A DNA stretch of 64,000 nucleotides, taken from NCBI GenBank assembly GCA_904066235.2, contig CAJFCV020000001.1:1550001-1614000 (forward strand). Reading direction: 5' to 3'. Source of the stretch: Bursaphelenchus xylophilus (Eukaryota; Nematoda; Chromadorea; Rhabditida; Aphelenchoididae). This document shows positions 1 to 10,798 of this stretch, piece by piece. How positions within the stretch are numbered: the first letter of the stretch is position 1; every line of letters begins with the position of its first letter. The translations under genes and the position numbers were made by a program. The notes beneath the pieces were generated by a model. The model was not told where the DNA came from, did not search any database, and saw only the letters and a program-made list of their open reading frames with translations.

Positions 1-132
1 GCGAGATGTAACTAAAAATCCAAAATTCTTGATACCGCCACGAAAACTTGCTAGGGTTTTGAAACGTTGAAAACTGAAGGTTTTAGTATATACGCACATT
101 TAACTGCATCCCTAGAACTCTAAGATTTCAAT

Positions 133-240
133 AGCCCATGTTTGATCGCTCAAAGTTTCCCCTCTTGTAGCTACTTATCCATAGTTCCCCTCTTGTAGCC
201 ACTTATCCTTTCCAGCACCTACCGTAGCCCTCTCTCTCTG
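133..240. repeat. Paralogue of the sequence flanking element H (empty site)
   Basis: This stretch (CCCATGTTTGATCGCTCA, then AGTTTCCCCTCTTGTAG and ACTTATCCATAG) is repeated at about 989-1008 plus 1242-1290. The second copy is split by the 233-bp H element. It therefore serves as the uninterrupted version of the target. Confidence 0.7.
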
Positions 241-592
241 CGTCTGCACAAAAAAAAACTATTCTCACTCCCATTCCTCCTACCGTACACCCCCCTCCCG
301 TTATGAGTAACCAAAGAGGTGGAGGGCCATAAAAAATAGTTAAAAACGGTGGGGGCCCCGGCCACCGCACACATTATGGAATATGTAATGGGACATAATT
401 AATATTCTAACCCGTTAAAACAATTATTATTGGGCGATGGGGGCAATGGGCCTGGGAATAGCCTAATGCGTTTCGAAACTGCATGTCACATCGCCGCCGG
501 GCTAGGAATTGGTTATTACGACCGCCATAACTTGTTATTGGCCCTGGCCTATTTTTTGGGAGGCAAGGAACTAATCGGAAATTTGGGGGATA

Positions 593-741
593 TCGGTCTG
601 TCGGGAAAATAATGAGCAGTAAGGTGCATTGAAAAACGCATCGCCGCCGAGGAAATGAATTGTGTCGCGGAGTAAAGCAAATTGCTTTTCATTTCAGCGA
701 CGCGATCGACATTGTGCTCATTATTTTCCCGACAGACTTAT
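593..741 (+). mobile_element. Family A MITE, complete
   Basis: The ends are CGGTCTGTCGGGAAAATAATG and its inverted match CATTATTTTCCCGACAG, flanked by TA on both sides, as in Tc1/mariner-type MITEs. The interior runs CGCATCGCCGCCGAGGAAATG, then TTGCTTTTCATTTCAGCGACGCG; I call this the plus orientation of the standard subfamily. No coding capacity is visible. The transposase that mobilised it must be encoded elsewhere. Confidence 0.88.
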
Positions 742-1008
742 AGGGCAAAAGTCAAATGTTTTTTTTGAAGTTAAGATATTAACGGAGGATGGAAAAGTAG
801 CAGAAAGCATCAATAAAAAATTTTTGATAATTTCTGGCTTACTAGAGAATCAAAAAAAAAATTTTTTCTGGTTGCATTATAAAAAAAATCAAAAAATTAG
901 AGAGTTTTTTTAAAAAGGTATCAAAAAGTATCAATGAGGACTTTTAACGTTTTTATAAAAAATAATCACAGTGCGCTAAAATTTGCATAGCCCATGTTTG
1001 GTCGCTCA

Positions 1009-1241
1009 CAAGGGAAGTCACTTTTTTCGCACTGACCACTCGGCCACCACTGCAGATGAAAAAAGCTGTTTCTTTTGAGGAGGCTATGCGCTCATTTCGG
1101 CTAAACTTTGCGGTCGATTTTCTCGGCCGAAAAGCCCCGTAAACACTTTTGGAAATCAGTTTTATGATCGCAGACTCTTCACGTTTGAAACCTACTAGGT
1201 CCCGTCCCAAAGTCCGTCTGCGAAAAAAGTGACTTCCCTTG
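1009..1241. mobile_element. Family H inverted-repeat element
   Basis: The element has near-perfect TIRs, CAAGGGAAGTCACTTTTTTC and the reverse complement ending CTTCCCTTG. It is flanked by TCA at 1006-1008 and 1242-1244. The paralogous segment at 133-240 lacks the insertion, so both boundaries are supported. The 3-bp duplication recalls PIF/Harbinger-type MITEs, but TCA is not their usual TWA, so the superfamily is uncertain. No transposase is present. Confidence 0.8.
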
Positions 1242-1289
1242 TCAGAGTTCCCCTCTTTTAGTCACTTATTCATAGTTCCCCTCTTGTAA

Positions 1290-1486
1290 TACTAGTCCGT
1301 TCGCGAAGTCGCCGGACTGATTTTTGGCGCTTTCACTGTGCCAAAAAAGTCAGGGTGCGAGCGGCAGCCCACAAAAGCCTATTGCACGGTGCAAAAAGCA
1401 AGAAATTGCACAGTGCAAAGAAAACTTTTGTTTTCACACAGTGCATGTTGCCGAAATCACTCCAGCGACTTTTCGGACGAACTATT
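1290..1486. mobile_element. Family E inverted-repeat element
   Basis: The left end is TACTAGTCCGTTCGCGAAG and the right end runs ATCACTCCAGCGACTTTTCG with an inverted match. The interior holds several TGCACAGTGCA-like motifs and is alignable by eye with the copy at 5028-5290 (shared GCGACAGCCCA and AAAGCCTATTGCAC). It starts directly after the H-flanking repeat. Confidence 0.65.
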
Positions 1487-1530
1487 AGCATTTTCATAAA
1501 GTGCATGGACATTTTTCAAGCCGCCGTGAA
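1487..1530 (+). mobile_element. Family F left end, partial
   Basis: ATTTTCATAAAGTGCATGGAC matches the ends of the F copies at 53758 and 61924. No matching right end was found nearby, so this is a fragment abutting E. Confidence 0.5.
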
Positions 1531-1630
1531 GGGATGATGGACGCTTCGATTTATTTTACTTATTTACTTTTTGAATTTTTCGATCGCAAAAATTCTATTG
1601 TAATAGTCAGCAAAATAAAAAAGCTCATAT

Positions 1631-1718
1631 TATCAGTCTGTCGGGAAAATAATGAGCACTCTGTCGCATCGAAAAAATTGCTTTTTACTTCAGACGCTGT
1701 TGGCGCGGCGACCTGCCG
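1631..1718 (+). mobile_element. Family A MITE, 5' part only
   Basis: A perfect left TIR after TA is followed by CACTCTGTCGCATCGAAAA and CTTCAGACGCTGTTGGCGCGG. The right TIR is missing, with truncation near 1718. Confidence 0.7.
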
Positions 1719-2134
1719 TTAGGTGCCTGATAGACTAATAAATATAACGGTAAATGACAGCCGTTTATAGCCTCTATCATCCTTCCAAACTAATAATAAT
1801 ATTTGATGACCCAAACCGCACACAAAGATGCTCCAAAAATCAAACCGGCTTTGACACAAAAAACAGCTTATTTCAAGCTCCCAAATTGCTATGCAAAGAC
1901 TTAAATACCATTTATTTTGGCACTCATACTCTCTCTCCACCTCTTTGTCTCGGCCACCTAATATCTTAATCAGCCGCAAATACCCTCACAATTCTAATTA
2001 CGACGTAAAAATGTTTACGAATGCGGCGCTACGTCGTGCGCCGACCTCACAAAGGCGTTAATCCGCCCGCCGTCGTCGCGGGCTGCCGGCGGCGGTGACC
2101 GTATCGGGCGGGCGCTTTGTGTGCGGCCAACAGT

Positions 2135-2164
2135 TTCGCGGCTTAGGTTGTAATAAGCCGCGAA
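2135..2164. other. Perfect 11-bp hairpin
   Basis: TTCGCGGCTTA and TAAGCCGCGAA form an 11-bp perfect stem around the 8-base loop GGTTGTAA. It sits in a locally G+C-rich stretch outside the recognised repeats. It is too short for a typical pre-miRNA. Function unknown. Confidence 0.5.
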
Positions 2165-2442
2165 CACAGAGGGGGCCTCGCACAAAATGCGGCCCGCGAT
2201 ATAATAATAATTTCAACAGAAGGGATTGGCTCATAATCGGCTCAGCGCCTTCATTCTCCGCTACTACCCCTGCGGGCTGCTGGCTCAGAGAACAGGCCCG
2301 GCTGGATGGATGGATTGGATGAGAGAAGAGACAAGACGCGTCGCTGTAAAGTGTTAAATTTTGGAGTGGAAATCTTGGAGTGCTGTAGAGAAAAGTTGGG
2401 GTGTCAGTGTGTTGGGATGAAGAGCAATTCTTCCTTGTCGCG

Positions 2443-2886
2443 ACTCACAGGGGAAGTACTCCAAGTGCGACGCCGATATTTTCTTTGCATTTTGCACACA
2501 CGTCGGGTATGGACTAAATATCAATTCCTGAAAGTTTTAGCTCGCGCTTTGCGGGCGCCGCCGAGATATCGAACGATTTTTGCCGCCGGGAGAGCACGCT
2601 AAACGTGGAGAGCGGTCAGAGAGAAAACCGCTTTTTGGCCATAACTTTGGAAGTTTCGTGAGATTTGTTTTTTTGCAGAAACATTATCCTTTACGGTTGA
2701 AATAGGCATGAAACTTTTCGTGCCGAAATTCGGCAAAAAGTCTTAAATTTTCGCCGACTTTAACCTCGGTTGTTTCTGCAAAGCGCGAGCTAGCATTCTC
2801 GCATATATCTTAGAAAAAATAATTCTAAATTTGTGCCAAGTTTCATCAAAATCTGAGCGTCGCACTTGGAGTACTTCCTTTGTAAG
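2443..2886 (+). mobile_element. Family Y element, near full length
   Basis: The ends are CACAGGGGAAGTACTCCAAG and, inverted, CGCACTTGGAGTACTTCC, with GTGCGACGC just inside the left end. Characteristic blocks follow in order: CACACGTCGGGTATGGAC, CCTGAAAGTTTTAGCTCGCG, GAGAGCGGTCAGAGAG, TTTGGCCATAACTTTGG, GGCATGAAACTTTTCG, and AAGTTTCATCAAAATCTGAG. These blocks recur in the same order in more than twenty places in this window. This copy is used as the reference for orientation. It encodes nothing recognisable and looks like a non-autonomous DNA transposon. Confidence 0.8.
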
Positions 2887-2892
2887 TTATAC

Positions 2893-2931
2893 GTCGGTCT
2901 GTCGGGAAAATAATGAGCGCTCTGTCAAAAC
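2893..2931 (+). mobile_element. Family A left end, partial
   Basis: CGGTCTGTCGGGAAAATAATG with AGCGCTCTGTC is followed by unrelated sequence, a truncated copy abutting the Y element. Confidence 0.65.
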
Positions 2932-2934
2932 ACA

Positions 2935-3620
2935 AGCTTTTTTCAGCTGTGTAGAGTGCAAAATCGATAAAAATGCATCGTGCAAAAAGCTGCAAAATGC
3001 ACTGTGCGCGCGCCAAAAAAATCCACGCACTTTCTGTAGAGACTACTAAGCCCTACTTTTCAATGTTTTTCATACATATCTCAACCCATTGAATTTCCGT
3101 TGATCGCCTCGAATTCCCCTCATTCTTTGCCTATCAGTCACAGCAGATTGCCGACGCCCAAAGTTTGTGTGTATTCCGTTCGTGAAGCATTTCGAAACCA
3201 CGGGCAAACTTTTTATTACAATCGAAACCAATTTATGGGTTATCAATAAAAGTTTGCAAACGGAGAGGGGCGAAAATCAATTATTTCCAGTTTTTGGGTG
3301 CCCATTAAATTCTTTGACACCGATCTTTGGGCGACGAAATGCACATAATCAACAAATTCACATGAAATATGTGGATGGATTACTGTGCTTTTGATTGGAA
3401 ATGGGGAAGTATGTACATATACGAAGATGAAAGTATATGTGAAACATTACATGTTTGTTCGTATTTTACAATGAAATCGGAAAAAGTATTTTCAATAGTT
3501 TTGCATGGGAAGGATTTTACCCTAAGGACATTTTTTCAAAATTCCAGAAAATTTTTTGGGTCTCAACACGAAAACTTTTAATCGAATTTTCTATGATTAA
3601 AACAATAAAAAACTGTCTTA
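2935..3620. other. No gene seen; unannotated intergenic DNA
   Basis: There are two copies of the TGCAC-type palindromic motif near 2985-3010. The rest is A+T-rich DNA with chance frames of up to 75 codons and no recognised family. Confidence 0.5.
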
Positions 3621-3639
3621 AAGGCAAATTCAAATACTC

Positions 3640-4175
3640 TTTCTGATATCACAACTAGGGACTTCAAAGCATAAAAAATATGATTTTGGGTCCCACCACG
3701 AAAACTTGCAACTGCCTAAATTTGCGTTGGGGCTGTCCGGGCTCTCTCTAAGTTCCACGGCCATTTTAAAATACATCCTTACCATTATAATATATGCCCT
3801 AAGGGTATTTTATACAGTATATAGTAAGTCCTCTCCTGCATTCCTCGCTACCGTAACCCATCTTTAAAAAAAAATTTGGGGCCGAAAGCTTGCTTCAATG
3901 GGTCTGTAAGTTCAACTACTCTTTCTGAATGAACCTACATGGGTATCCAAGCAAAAAATATGACTTTTGGGTCCCACCACGAAAACTTGCAAGGGCCTAA
4001 ATTGGCTTTGAAACTGTCCGGGATCATCCGAAATACAGTGGAAAGTCATAAAAAAATCGTTTATCATTCTAACAAATACCCTCCGGATATTTTATATAGT
4101 AAATAATAAGTCCTCTCCTCCCTTCCCCGCTACCGTAGCCCGTCTGCTCTTCCGCTCCCGAGGCCGAAAACTTGT
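3640..4175 (+). repeat. Direct duplication, period about 281 bp
   Basis: GGGTCCCACCACGAAAACTTG occurs at about 3688 and 3969, and CGCTACCGTA occurs at about 3847 and 4129. The order of shared blocks between them (CTGTCCGGG, AAGTCCTCTCCT, ACTCTTTCTGA) shows two copies in tandem. A weaker relative, GGGTCTCAACACGAAAAC, lies near 3558, and CCGCCACGAAAACTTG lies at about 36, so the unit is also dispersed. Confidence 0.7.
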
Positions 4176-4744
4176 TACATAGCACATAACGCCACCCCGA
4201 TAACCGGGAACTTCTTCTCCTTTATGCTCCTCAATGAAAGGGGCATTAATCATAATCGAGTACAACTAGTAAGCATTCAAAAGCTGCGTTACGGTAGGCC
4301 GGAAGTTTGTTAGAATTGCATTTAATCGGAATTTAATTATACGGATGTTTATGCGGCGGCCGGAGTTCAGAAAACATTTGCAGCCGAAGAAGCGGCCGTT
4401 GATTTGTATGGTAACTTAATAGCCCTTGAATGGAGGCATGAAAAGGCGAAAAAACCTCGTGTAAATGGGGGTTCCCGGAGGGCAATGTACGAAGGTTGAG
4501 GGTGTCGAATTCAATGGAGCTTCGAATTGTTGGAAATGAGAATTAATGAGCAAAAAATTAAAGGGTTCCGAGGAATCGGGAGGAAAAAAACTGATTTTTG
4601 GACTGCACTGTGCAAGGTGAAGAAAAAGGGCAAAATTTTGATCCTCAGATTTTGATGAAATTTGACAAAAACTTGGACTACTAGGTGGGTTTGAAAAGTC
4701 TTGATATGTTTTGTGTTGCATTGACATGTTTTGTGTTGCATTAC

Positions 4745-4975
4745 GACGAATTGTCGCGCGACAAAAAAAAGAGTGCGAAAAAAGAGCGTACTATAGTAGA
4801 ACCGAGTAAGAACTCTTCCATTTTCGCTGTAAACTGTCACATTTTCGCCAACTTTCGACCTAAAAATCTCGGTCGTTTTGGCCAAACGCTGGCTAGGAAC
4901 ATAGCATATGTTTTATAACAAAATTATCTAAATTTGTGCCAAATTTCGTTCAAATCTGAGTGTCACTCTTTCAAC
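4745..4975 (+). mobile_element. Family Y, right-half fragment
   Basis: Diverged Y blocks are present: TAAAAATCTCGGTCGTTTTG, AATTTGTGCCAAATTTCG, AAATCTGAGTGTCAC. The left half is absent. Confidence 0.55.
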
Positions 4976-5027
4976 CCATCCTACCGTAGTCCTCGGTCAT
5001 CGCAAGCTGGACACTTTGCAAACCATT

Positions 5028-5290
5028 TCTACAGGAAAGTTGCCGGACTCATTTTTGGCGTTTGCACTGTGCGAAAAAGGTCAGGATGCAAGCGACAGCC
5101 CAAAAAAGCCTATTGCACTGTGCAAAAATGAAGAAACTGCACAGTGCAAAGGAAATTTTTGTTTTCGCACAGTGCATATCGCAAAATTCGACATTCACCG
5201 TTTGCGGAGATGCGACATGTCACGGAAGGGTCTTTGCGCCATGCGTGTCGCCGATTTGAGTCCGGCGACTTCTGGAAGGACTGGTACACG
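5028..5290. mobile_element. Family E element, diverged
   Basis: GTTGCCGGACTCATTTTTGGCG at the left pairs with GAGTCCGGCGACTTCTGG at the right. The interior matches the E copy at 1290-1486, with five GCAC(A/T)GTGC motifs. The outermost TIR bases are degraded. Confidence 0.55.
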
Positions 5291-5635
5291 TTGTCAAGAC
5301 CGTGCTATGGGTCAAGTAGTAAGGGTCCCTAATCTATAGTTGCTATTTCTGATCCCAAGCCCTATGCGAATACAACGACAACAGAAACAATCGACAATAC
5401 ACTAATTATGCCCTAGGCAACAACTTCACAAATGAACTCACAATACTTGAGGAACCAACTTCACCAGAGCTGACCATAGACCAATCAAGCAGACAAATAG
5501 ACAATACAATTTATATCAACATACAACCGGGAAACAAACACAAAATAATCATAATAATTGGCGATTTCTCTTCCTTTTATACCAATTTGTCGGTCATTCC
5601 GTGGGAATATGCAAATTCGCACGCGAAGTCGTGAC

Positions 5636-5876
5636 AACGTCAAAGAAAAATTGAAAAAACAAGGAATCTCGGATCATTGATTTTTGACGAAATGTCGCTG
5701 AATTATCGAGCCACAAAAGAAAACTTTCACAGAGAAAAAGTTTTTTTTCGAGAAAAATCTTCGTTTCGAAGAGAAAAATAATTTTCCGAACACGGTAATT
5801 CTGTGGCACATCGCAAAAAATCAATGATCCGAGATTCCTTGTTTTTTCAATTTTCTGAAAGATTTGTTTTGACGTG
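5636..5876. mobile_element. Family M MITE, long subfamily
   Basis: Ends are AACGTCAAAG and TTTTGACGTG. Inner inverted repeats are AAGGAATCTCGGATCATTGA and TCAATGATCCGAGATTCCTT. It aligns over its whole length with copies at 17656-17896 and 60192-60435. I see no 5-bp duplication here (TGACA on the left against TGGTA on the right), so the flanks have mutated or been rearranged. Confidence 0.78.
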
Positions 5877-5934
5877 TGGTATGCAAAGTTCCTAGCTCAG
5901 GCCGGGCTTACGGTAGGACCGGTTGAAAATGTGG

Positions 5935-6165
5935 TCAAAGTGCAATGCTTTCGCTTTGAATCATATTTGTCACAAATTTAGATCATTTTTTGTAAGACAT
6001 ATGCAAGACTGCTAGGTTTCGCTTTGTCGAAACAACCAAAATTTTTGGGTCGACAGTTGGCAAAAATATGGCACTCTTTGCGAACTTTGGTATGAAAAGT
6101 TTACACCTGTTTCTACTGTAGAGCTTGATGTCTCAAAAAACAAATTTTTTCTCCAAAAAAAGTAT
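5935..6165 (-). mobile_element. Family Y fragment, reverse
   Basis: Reverse-complement Y blocks are visible: CACAAATTTAGA, AGACATATGCAAGACTGCTAG, GTTGGCAAAAATATGGCAC, ATGAAAAGTTT. Only the right half of the element remains. Confidence 0.5.
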
Positions 6166-6639
6166 GTCCTAAAACCTGTCATTTTAAAATAGTCGCCATT
6201 TTTATAAAAATTTGAAATTAAGCATATTGCAAACCTCCCCAGTTAAAGTTAACCCTCAGATTACCCTATTTATAGATCCTTTTTTGCCCCCAAAAATCCA
6301 CCGTACCAAAGCTACCGTCAGATTGCGTCATCCGCATAAGCCCCCGAACAACTTCCTCTCGCCGCCCGACAATACGAATAATTTAGGAAAACAGCGGGAA
6401 AATTACAAAATCAGCCGAAAAAGAGCATTATTATTGGCCAATTAGCTTGGCCCAAAGTAATTACTTCCCGTACGCATGTTGTAAATAAAAACGTAAGGCA
6501 ATTGAAAAATCAGCCGCAATTACAGGCATAACAGTTAGCGAGTCTTGCAAGGTGTTTGTTGACAGCGACCTTGGAATTTTCGAGTGATGTGGAATGTTAT
6601 TTTATGTCGTATCCGCGATGAATGAGATTGGGGCTGAAA

Positions 6640-6990
6640 ATAGAAAGAAATGATTGCAAATTATAAATTGTTTTTGAAAATGAGGAAAAACGGGGAAATT
6701 CGGAGGAAAAGTAATAGCAAAAAGTATCAAAAGTTATCAAAATGTCTGAAAAAGTAAATAAAAATTTTTGAAAAATGACTTAAACACATCTCAAAGCATG
6801 AAGAAGAAAAGAAACACAAAAAAACCGGAAAAATTCAAAAAAGTATCCAAAAGTATCAAAAGGTATCAAAAGTATTTTTAATGAAATTTTGAAAAAATGG
6901 CTTAGAGCTACCTCCAGGCATGAAGAAAAAACAAAAAGGCAAAAAATGACAAAAAAAAACAAAAAAGTATCAAAAAGTATCCAAAAATTA
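6640..6990 (+). repeat. Family K tandem units of about 122 bp
   Basis: ATGACTTAAACACATCTC at about 6775 and ATGGCTTAGAGCTACCTC at about 6897 start two units about 122 bp apart. Each unit has a GCATGAAGAA block and a cluster of AAAAGTATC or AAAGGTATC motifs. A similar spacing appears at 47.27-47.40 kb. Confidence 0.6.
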
Positions 6991-7069
6991 CAGTGAAAAT
7001 TTCTTGTGTATTCTTTATACAAAAATTCGGAAATCATTTTAAGTTGTAAAAATCGCATTGAGAATAGAC

Positions 7070-7250
7070 AAAAAAATCTTTGCTCTGACCGTCTCTCCTA
7101 ATTTTCCATAGTCTCTCGTCGGCAAAGATTGTTGAATATCTTGGCTGACAAAATAGAAGACAGGCTGAAATTTTAGATAAAAAATTTATGGCCCAGGTGA
7201 GCTACTAGGACAAAATTTCAAGGAAATCCGAGGGTAACTTTTTGAGAAAT
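7070..7250 (-). mobile_element. Family Y fragment, reverse
   Basis: Degraded reverse Y blocks are present: TGACCGTCTCTCC, CTCTCGTCGGCAAAGATTG, TTGAATATCTTGGCTG, TTTCAAGGAAATCCGAG. Confidence 0.45.
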
Positions 7251-7269
7251 TTATAAAATTATTTTTCGA

Positions 7270-7845
7270 ACCTTTTCCAATTTTTCTACCGTATTTTTTA
7301 TTCAAAAATCAAGTTTTTGGACTCAAAGTTTTTGTGAGAGTGTAATAAACCAAAGGCAAGTTTTTTTCTCGTATTTTACCCTTCAAAATTTGTATTCTGA
7401 ACTTCGAAACTTTTTGAAAATTTTTTGAATTTTCCAAAAAAATTCGCAGAACCTAAACCACAAAGCATTTCCGACTACTATGCTACAGGTATTTGTTGAA
7501 TAACAACATAATTTCTGGTTATTTAATCGCGGAAATGGGGGCCAAATTCGCAAAATTCTTTTGAATCCACCTCATTAGTTCGTATAAAGGCATGCAAATT
7601 TTGGGAGTCTAACATTATACGGCTGAGAGATCAGTTTTTTCGCGTAAAACGTAATAAATTGTTGGCAATGGAAATTTGAAAGGGAATTTTGGAAGTTATT
7701 GGAGGTTTGAGGTGGCGGAAAGTTGGAGGTAAATTATGTGGCTATTGTTAAGATACTGTGAAGAGGGTGGTCAACAAGACTGAAAAGGAGAATGGCAGGT
7801 TTTTTAGAGACGGAATTGGAGAGAAACAAACGTAAAAAAGTTATC
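7270..7845. other. No feature seen
   Basis: A+T-rich sequence with no recognised repeat, RNA or coding pattern. Confidence 0.4.
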
Positions 7846-7847
7846 AT

Positions 7848-7849
<2 letters not shown>

Positions 7850-7878
<29 letters not shown>
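7850..7878 (+). repeat. Long A homopolymer
   Basis: A run of about 29 consecutive A residues continues into TAAAAGAAAAATAAAAAAAA. It could be a simple-sequence tract or the remnant of a retroposed poly(A) tail. No target duplication or retroposed body is evident upstream. Confidence 0.8.
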
Positions 7879-7880
<2 letters not shown>

Positions 7881-7944
7881 AAAGAAAAATAAAAAAAAAC
7901 GATTTTTTTCTCATCAAAAGCGTCTCCATTTACTGAAACGTATT

Positions 7945-8298
7945 CTACTACTCGGGGAAAAAAGCCCTGATATCTTATATCAGTCTGTCGGGAAAATAAT
8001 GGTGGGTCATCGCGCCTTGGAATCGCTCATCATCGCCTTGCGACAGCTAGTCTTGGATGGGGGATTCGGGGCGCGACGTATCCCTTTTTTCGACGAGGCG
8101 AAACATTTTGCTGCGGCAACAGCCACTATTTTCCCGACAGACTGATATCTTGCATAGTTTGACGCGTTTTGGCGCGTCGCTGCGAAAACCGCGAAAAAAA
8201 GAGATTTTTTGTTTTTTGCCTTACGTCAGCGACAAATCACTTCGGAGTGCGCCGGAATCTGAGGCCGCGATAAATTCTCAAGACTCTTTGCGTCGAAT
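7945..8298. mobile_element. Family C element interrupted by an A element
   Basis: The left end is CTACTACTCGGGGAAAAAAG with CCCTGA. The right end reads AATTCTCAAGACTCTTTGCG, the inverted counterpart of TCAGGACTTTTTTGCCTCG seen in other copies. The family A copy at 7978-8148 lies inside it and another A copy starts at its right edge. The interior GGCCGCGATAAATTCTC block is shared with the C-like pieces at 9384, 17500 and 47066. Confidence 0.5.
7978..8148 (+). mobile_element. Family A MITE, second interior type
   Basis: It has the same CTGTCGGGAAAATAATG ends and TA flanks as the standard copies. The interior is different: GGTGGGTCATCGCGCCTTGG, then CATCATCGCCTTGCGAC and TTTTTTCGACGAGGCGAAA. 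The interior is shared with copies at 15647-15812 and, degraded, 24459-24614. It is nested in a C element, so it inserted later. Confidence 0.85.
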
Positions 8299-8454
8299 AT
8301 CAGTCTGTCTGGAAAATAATGAGCACAATGTCGCTGCGTCGGTCATGTCGCTGTGTGAGAACCAATTTGATTTTTCCGCGACATAATTCATTTCCTCCGC
8401 GGCGATGCGATGTGCAATGCGACAGAGAGCTCATTATTTTCCCGACAGACTGAT
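8299..8454 (-). mobile_element. Family A MITE, standard, reverse
   Basis: Both TIRs are present with TA flanks. The interior is the reverse of the standard type (GAGCACAATGTCGCTGCG ... CGGCGATGCGA). One TIR base differs (GTCTGGAAAA instead of GTCGGGAAAA). Confidence 0.88.
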
Positions 8455-8455
8455 A

Positions 8456-9380
8456 TGGGTTCTCTCGAAAGAAATCGTTGAACATTTCAACTACACTGTG
8501 GTATATCGACTGAAATTCTTACAAAATTTTCAGAAAACTACAAAAATATTTGCCCTCATGTTGAACATAAAAATTTCCCTGACAGTGAAGCGATCTCCGA
8601 TTTGCGAAAAACTTTGGATAGTAAGGATGTCACTACCATAACCAAAGCATCTCCGCTTTATCTATATGTTGGCATCGATGCGGCGCCGGAGATAAACAAA
8701 AAATTTGCCGCTTGGAGGCGAAACGGAGGCGAAATCAAGGTGAAATCGACTCGAAACCAGTGACAACTAGGGTGCTTTTGTATTTAAAATGTAAAGAGAG
8801 TCTTAGATTTTAATTTTACAATATAAAATACGAAAAATATAAGGTTTTTTAAAGCAAAAAAGACTAAAATCTATGTTATTTGCGATAAAATACACGTTTT
8901 TGGCGAAAAATTAATGTTGGAGCTGGCTGAGAGACGAAACAGATGTTATCTCGTGTTTGCTGACCTTAATAGCAGACAAAAACACATTGCCCACTTGGAA
9001 CTACCCAAAAAAAAATTTTTTAATTTTTGAAAAATTTTTGCAAATTGTATTTTAAGTCCATATAACTGACTAAAAATTGTTAAAACTGCCGTTAAATAGC
9101 ATCATACTTCCAAAAAAGCTCTAAAAGACAGTTTTTTCGGTAGAAAACAGGACCTTTTGACCTTATCCATGCCAAAAAACCTCAAAATAGACCGAGAAAA
9201 CCGGTGAAAATCGAATAAGCGCAAGAGGTTAGTCTCGTACGATACGTAACACGTTGTTTTGGTGCTATTTTGGTGGAGAGAGGAATAAACTACAAAAAAA
9301 AATTTTTGACTATTTTTTTAAGAAAAATGTTTTTTTGGCAATTTTGCTATGCGAAAATGTTCAGCAACAAATAATTTTTT
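8456..9380. other. No gene seen
   Basis: No TIR family, RNA or coding signature is recognised. There are only short A+T-rich frames. Confidence 0.4.
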
Positions 9381-9383
9381 TCA

Positions 9384-9443
9384 GTATGCGACAGATTCAA
9401 GGCCGCAATAAATTTTCAGGACTTTTTTCCGCGAGGACTATAA
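9384..9443. mobile_element. Family C right-end fragment
   Basis: GCGACAGATTCAAGGCCGCA, ATTTTCAGGACTTTTTTCCG and CGAGGAC match the right end of other C copies. It is immediately followed by a partial A element. Confidence 0.45.
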
Positions 9444-9444
9444 T

Positions 9445-9540
9445 ATCAATCTGTCGAGAAAATAATGTGGATTTATCGCAGCGCAGTCGCCGCAGCCGTC
9501 CATCAAATCTGTAGCCGGCACTGGCCCTCGCAAAGTGATA
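9445..9540 (+). mobile_element. Family A MITE, third interior type, partial
   Basis: A left TIR (AATCTGTCGAGAAAATAATG) is followed by GTGGATTTATCGCAGCGC, the interior also seen at 18046, 29806 and 50610. The right TIR is lost. Confidence 0.65.
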
Positions 9541-9544
9541 AGAA

Positions 9545-10798
9545 ATGTAAATTTCAGGTCCATTCGGCACTACGACTTTTCGGGACAGCGACAGTTCGGG
9601 TCAAGGATACTATGGAACGCGTCGGTTCGTCGTTGTATGCATGCAGGAGGCTAGGAGAAGGCTTGGTTCTAGAAATGAAAAAATTGATCCTATTAGGACA
9701 GGTCATCACCATTTTATATGCACTAACATCGATAATATCTATTATTATGTAAATAAAAGTTATGGATCTTCGTTTTTTGCCGCAAATTTTTGTACTTTGT
9801 ATGTTGCAGACTGTAATTTACAGTAACTCAGAAAACCCCACCATCGCTAAAAAAACACTCAAAAATAAATCTCCAGCCCATATGTCTCTCAAATTGACCA
9901 TATACCATTCAATTGTCTCGGAATTAGGCCAATTATGAGCTACGCCGAATTTAATCTCCAAACGTCTCAACTCAGTCAATTCCCCCGCTCCTAACTCAAT
10001 TCCCATCGACGCAACACTCAAAACTCTTGCACAGCCTCCAAGCACATTCCCCAAAAATACCAAAGCGTACGGGAAATACAATGAAACAATCGAAATAATT
10101 GCATAAAAATGAAGTCGGACCTACGGTAGTAACAGGGTTAGGTTTGTAACGTTTAATCGGTGTGCCCACGCCCTCAGGCGGTCGGAAAAAAAAGCAAAAC
10201 ATATTTGTCGTTGTATAAATTTATATTCTAACTGGAATCGAAAAAAAAAATTTTTGGAGATTTACCGATTTTTTAATCGAATTTTCGGGCCGTTTACTGC
10301 ACCGTGCAGAAAATTGAAACATGGGTTTTTGAAAAAAAATGCAAAAAATGGTCTGAAAATACATCTACAGTAGGACTAGACACTAAAGTTAAGAGACTTA
10401 GATAGTAATCAAGTGGAGAAAAGAAATATTAAAACTAAAAAATATAATTTTTCTTTCAAAAAAATTGTAAAAATATTGCTCATAGCTTCTGACGAGACCT
10501 GAAGTAAATATTATGGATTAAAGTTATTATTTCCCGAGACATATACGAGACATATATAGAAGATTTCCATCTTACCATTTGCAGAAAACACCAAGATTTG
10601 GGCCCGGTGAGTTGAAAATATCACCAAGAAAGATTTGTATATAGTAAAACTGGAAGGAATGAGGGGAAAAATGAGTAAATCTTTGAACAAAAAATGGTCA
10701 AGCAAACGCTAGCTTTATTTACCAGTCGATTTTTTAAAGATTTTTTTTGGGGTTTTAGCTCGCTATTATGATTTATTTTTATACCAGGGTACAGTACT
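9545..10798. other. No gene seen
   Basis: Mostly unrecognised DNA, with one CTACGGTAG motif near 10120. Antisense frames of up to 87 codons at 9.8-10.2 kb have no family signature. Confidence 0.4.

Noticed and set aside
430..612. 60-codon frame just before the first A element
   Set aside because: It ends inside the A left TIR, so its C-terminus (NLGDIGLSGK) is transposon sequence. No motif support.
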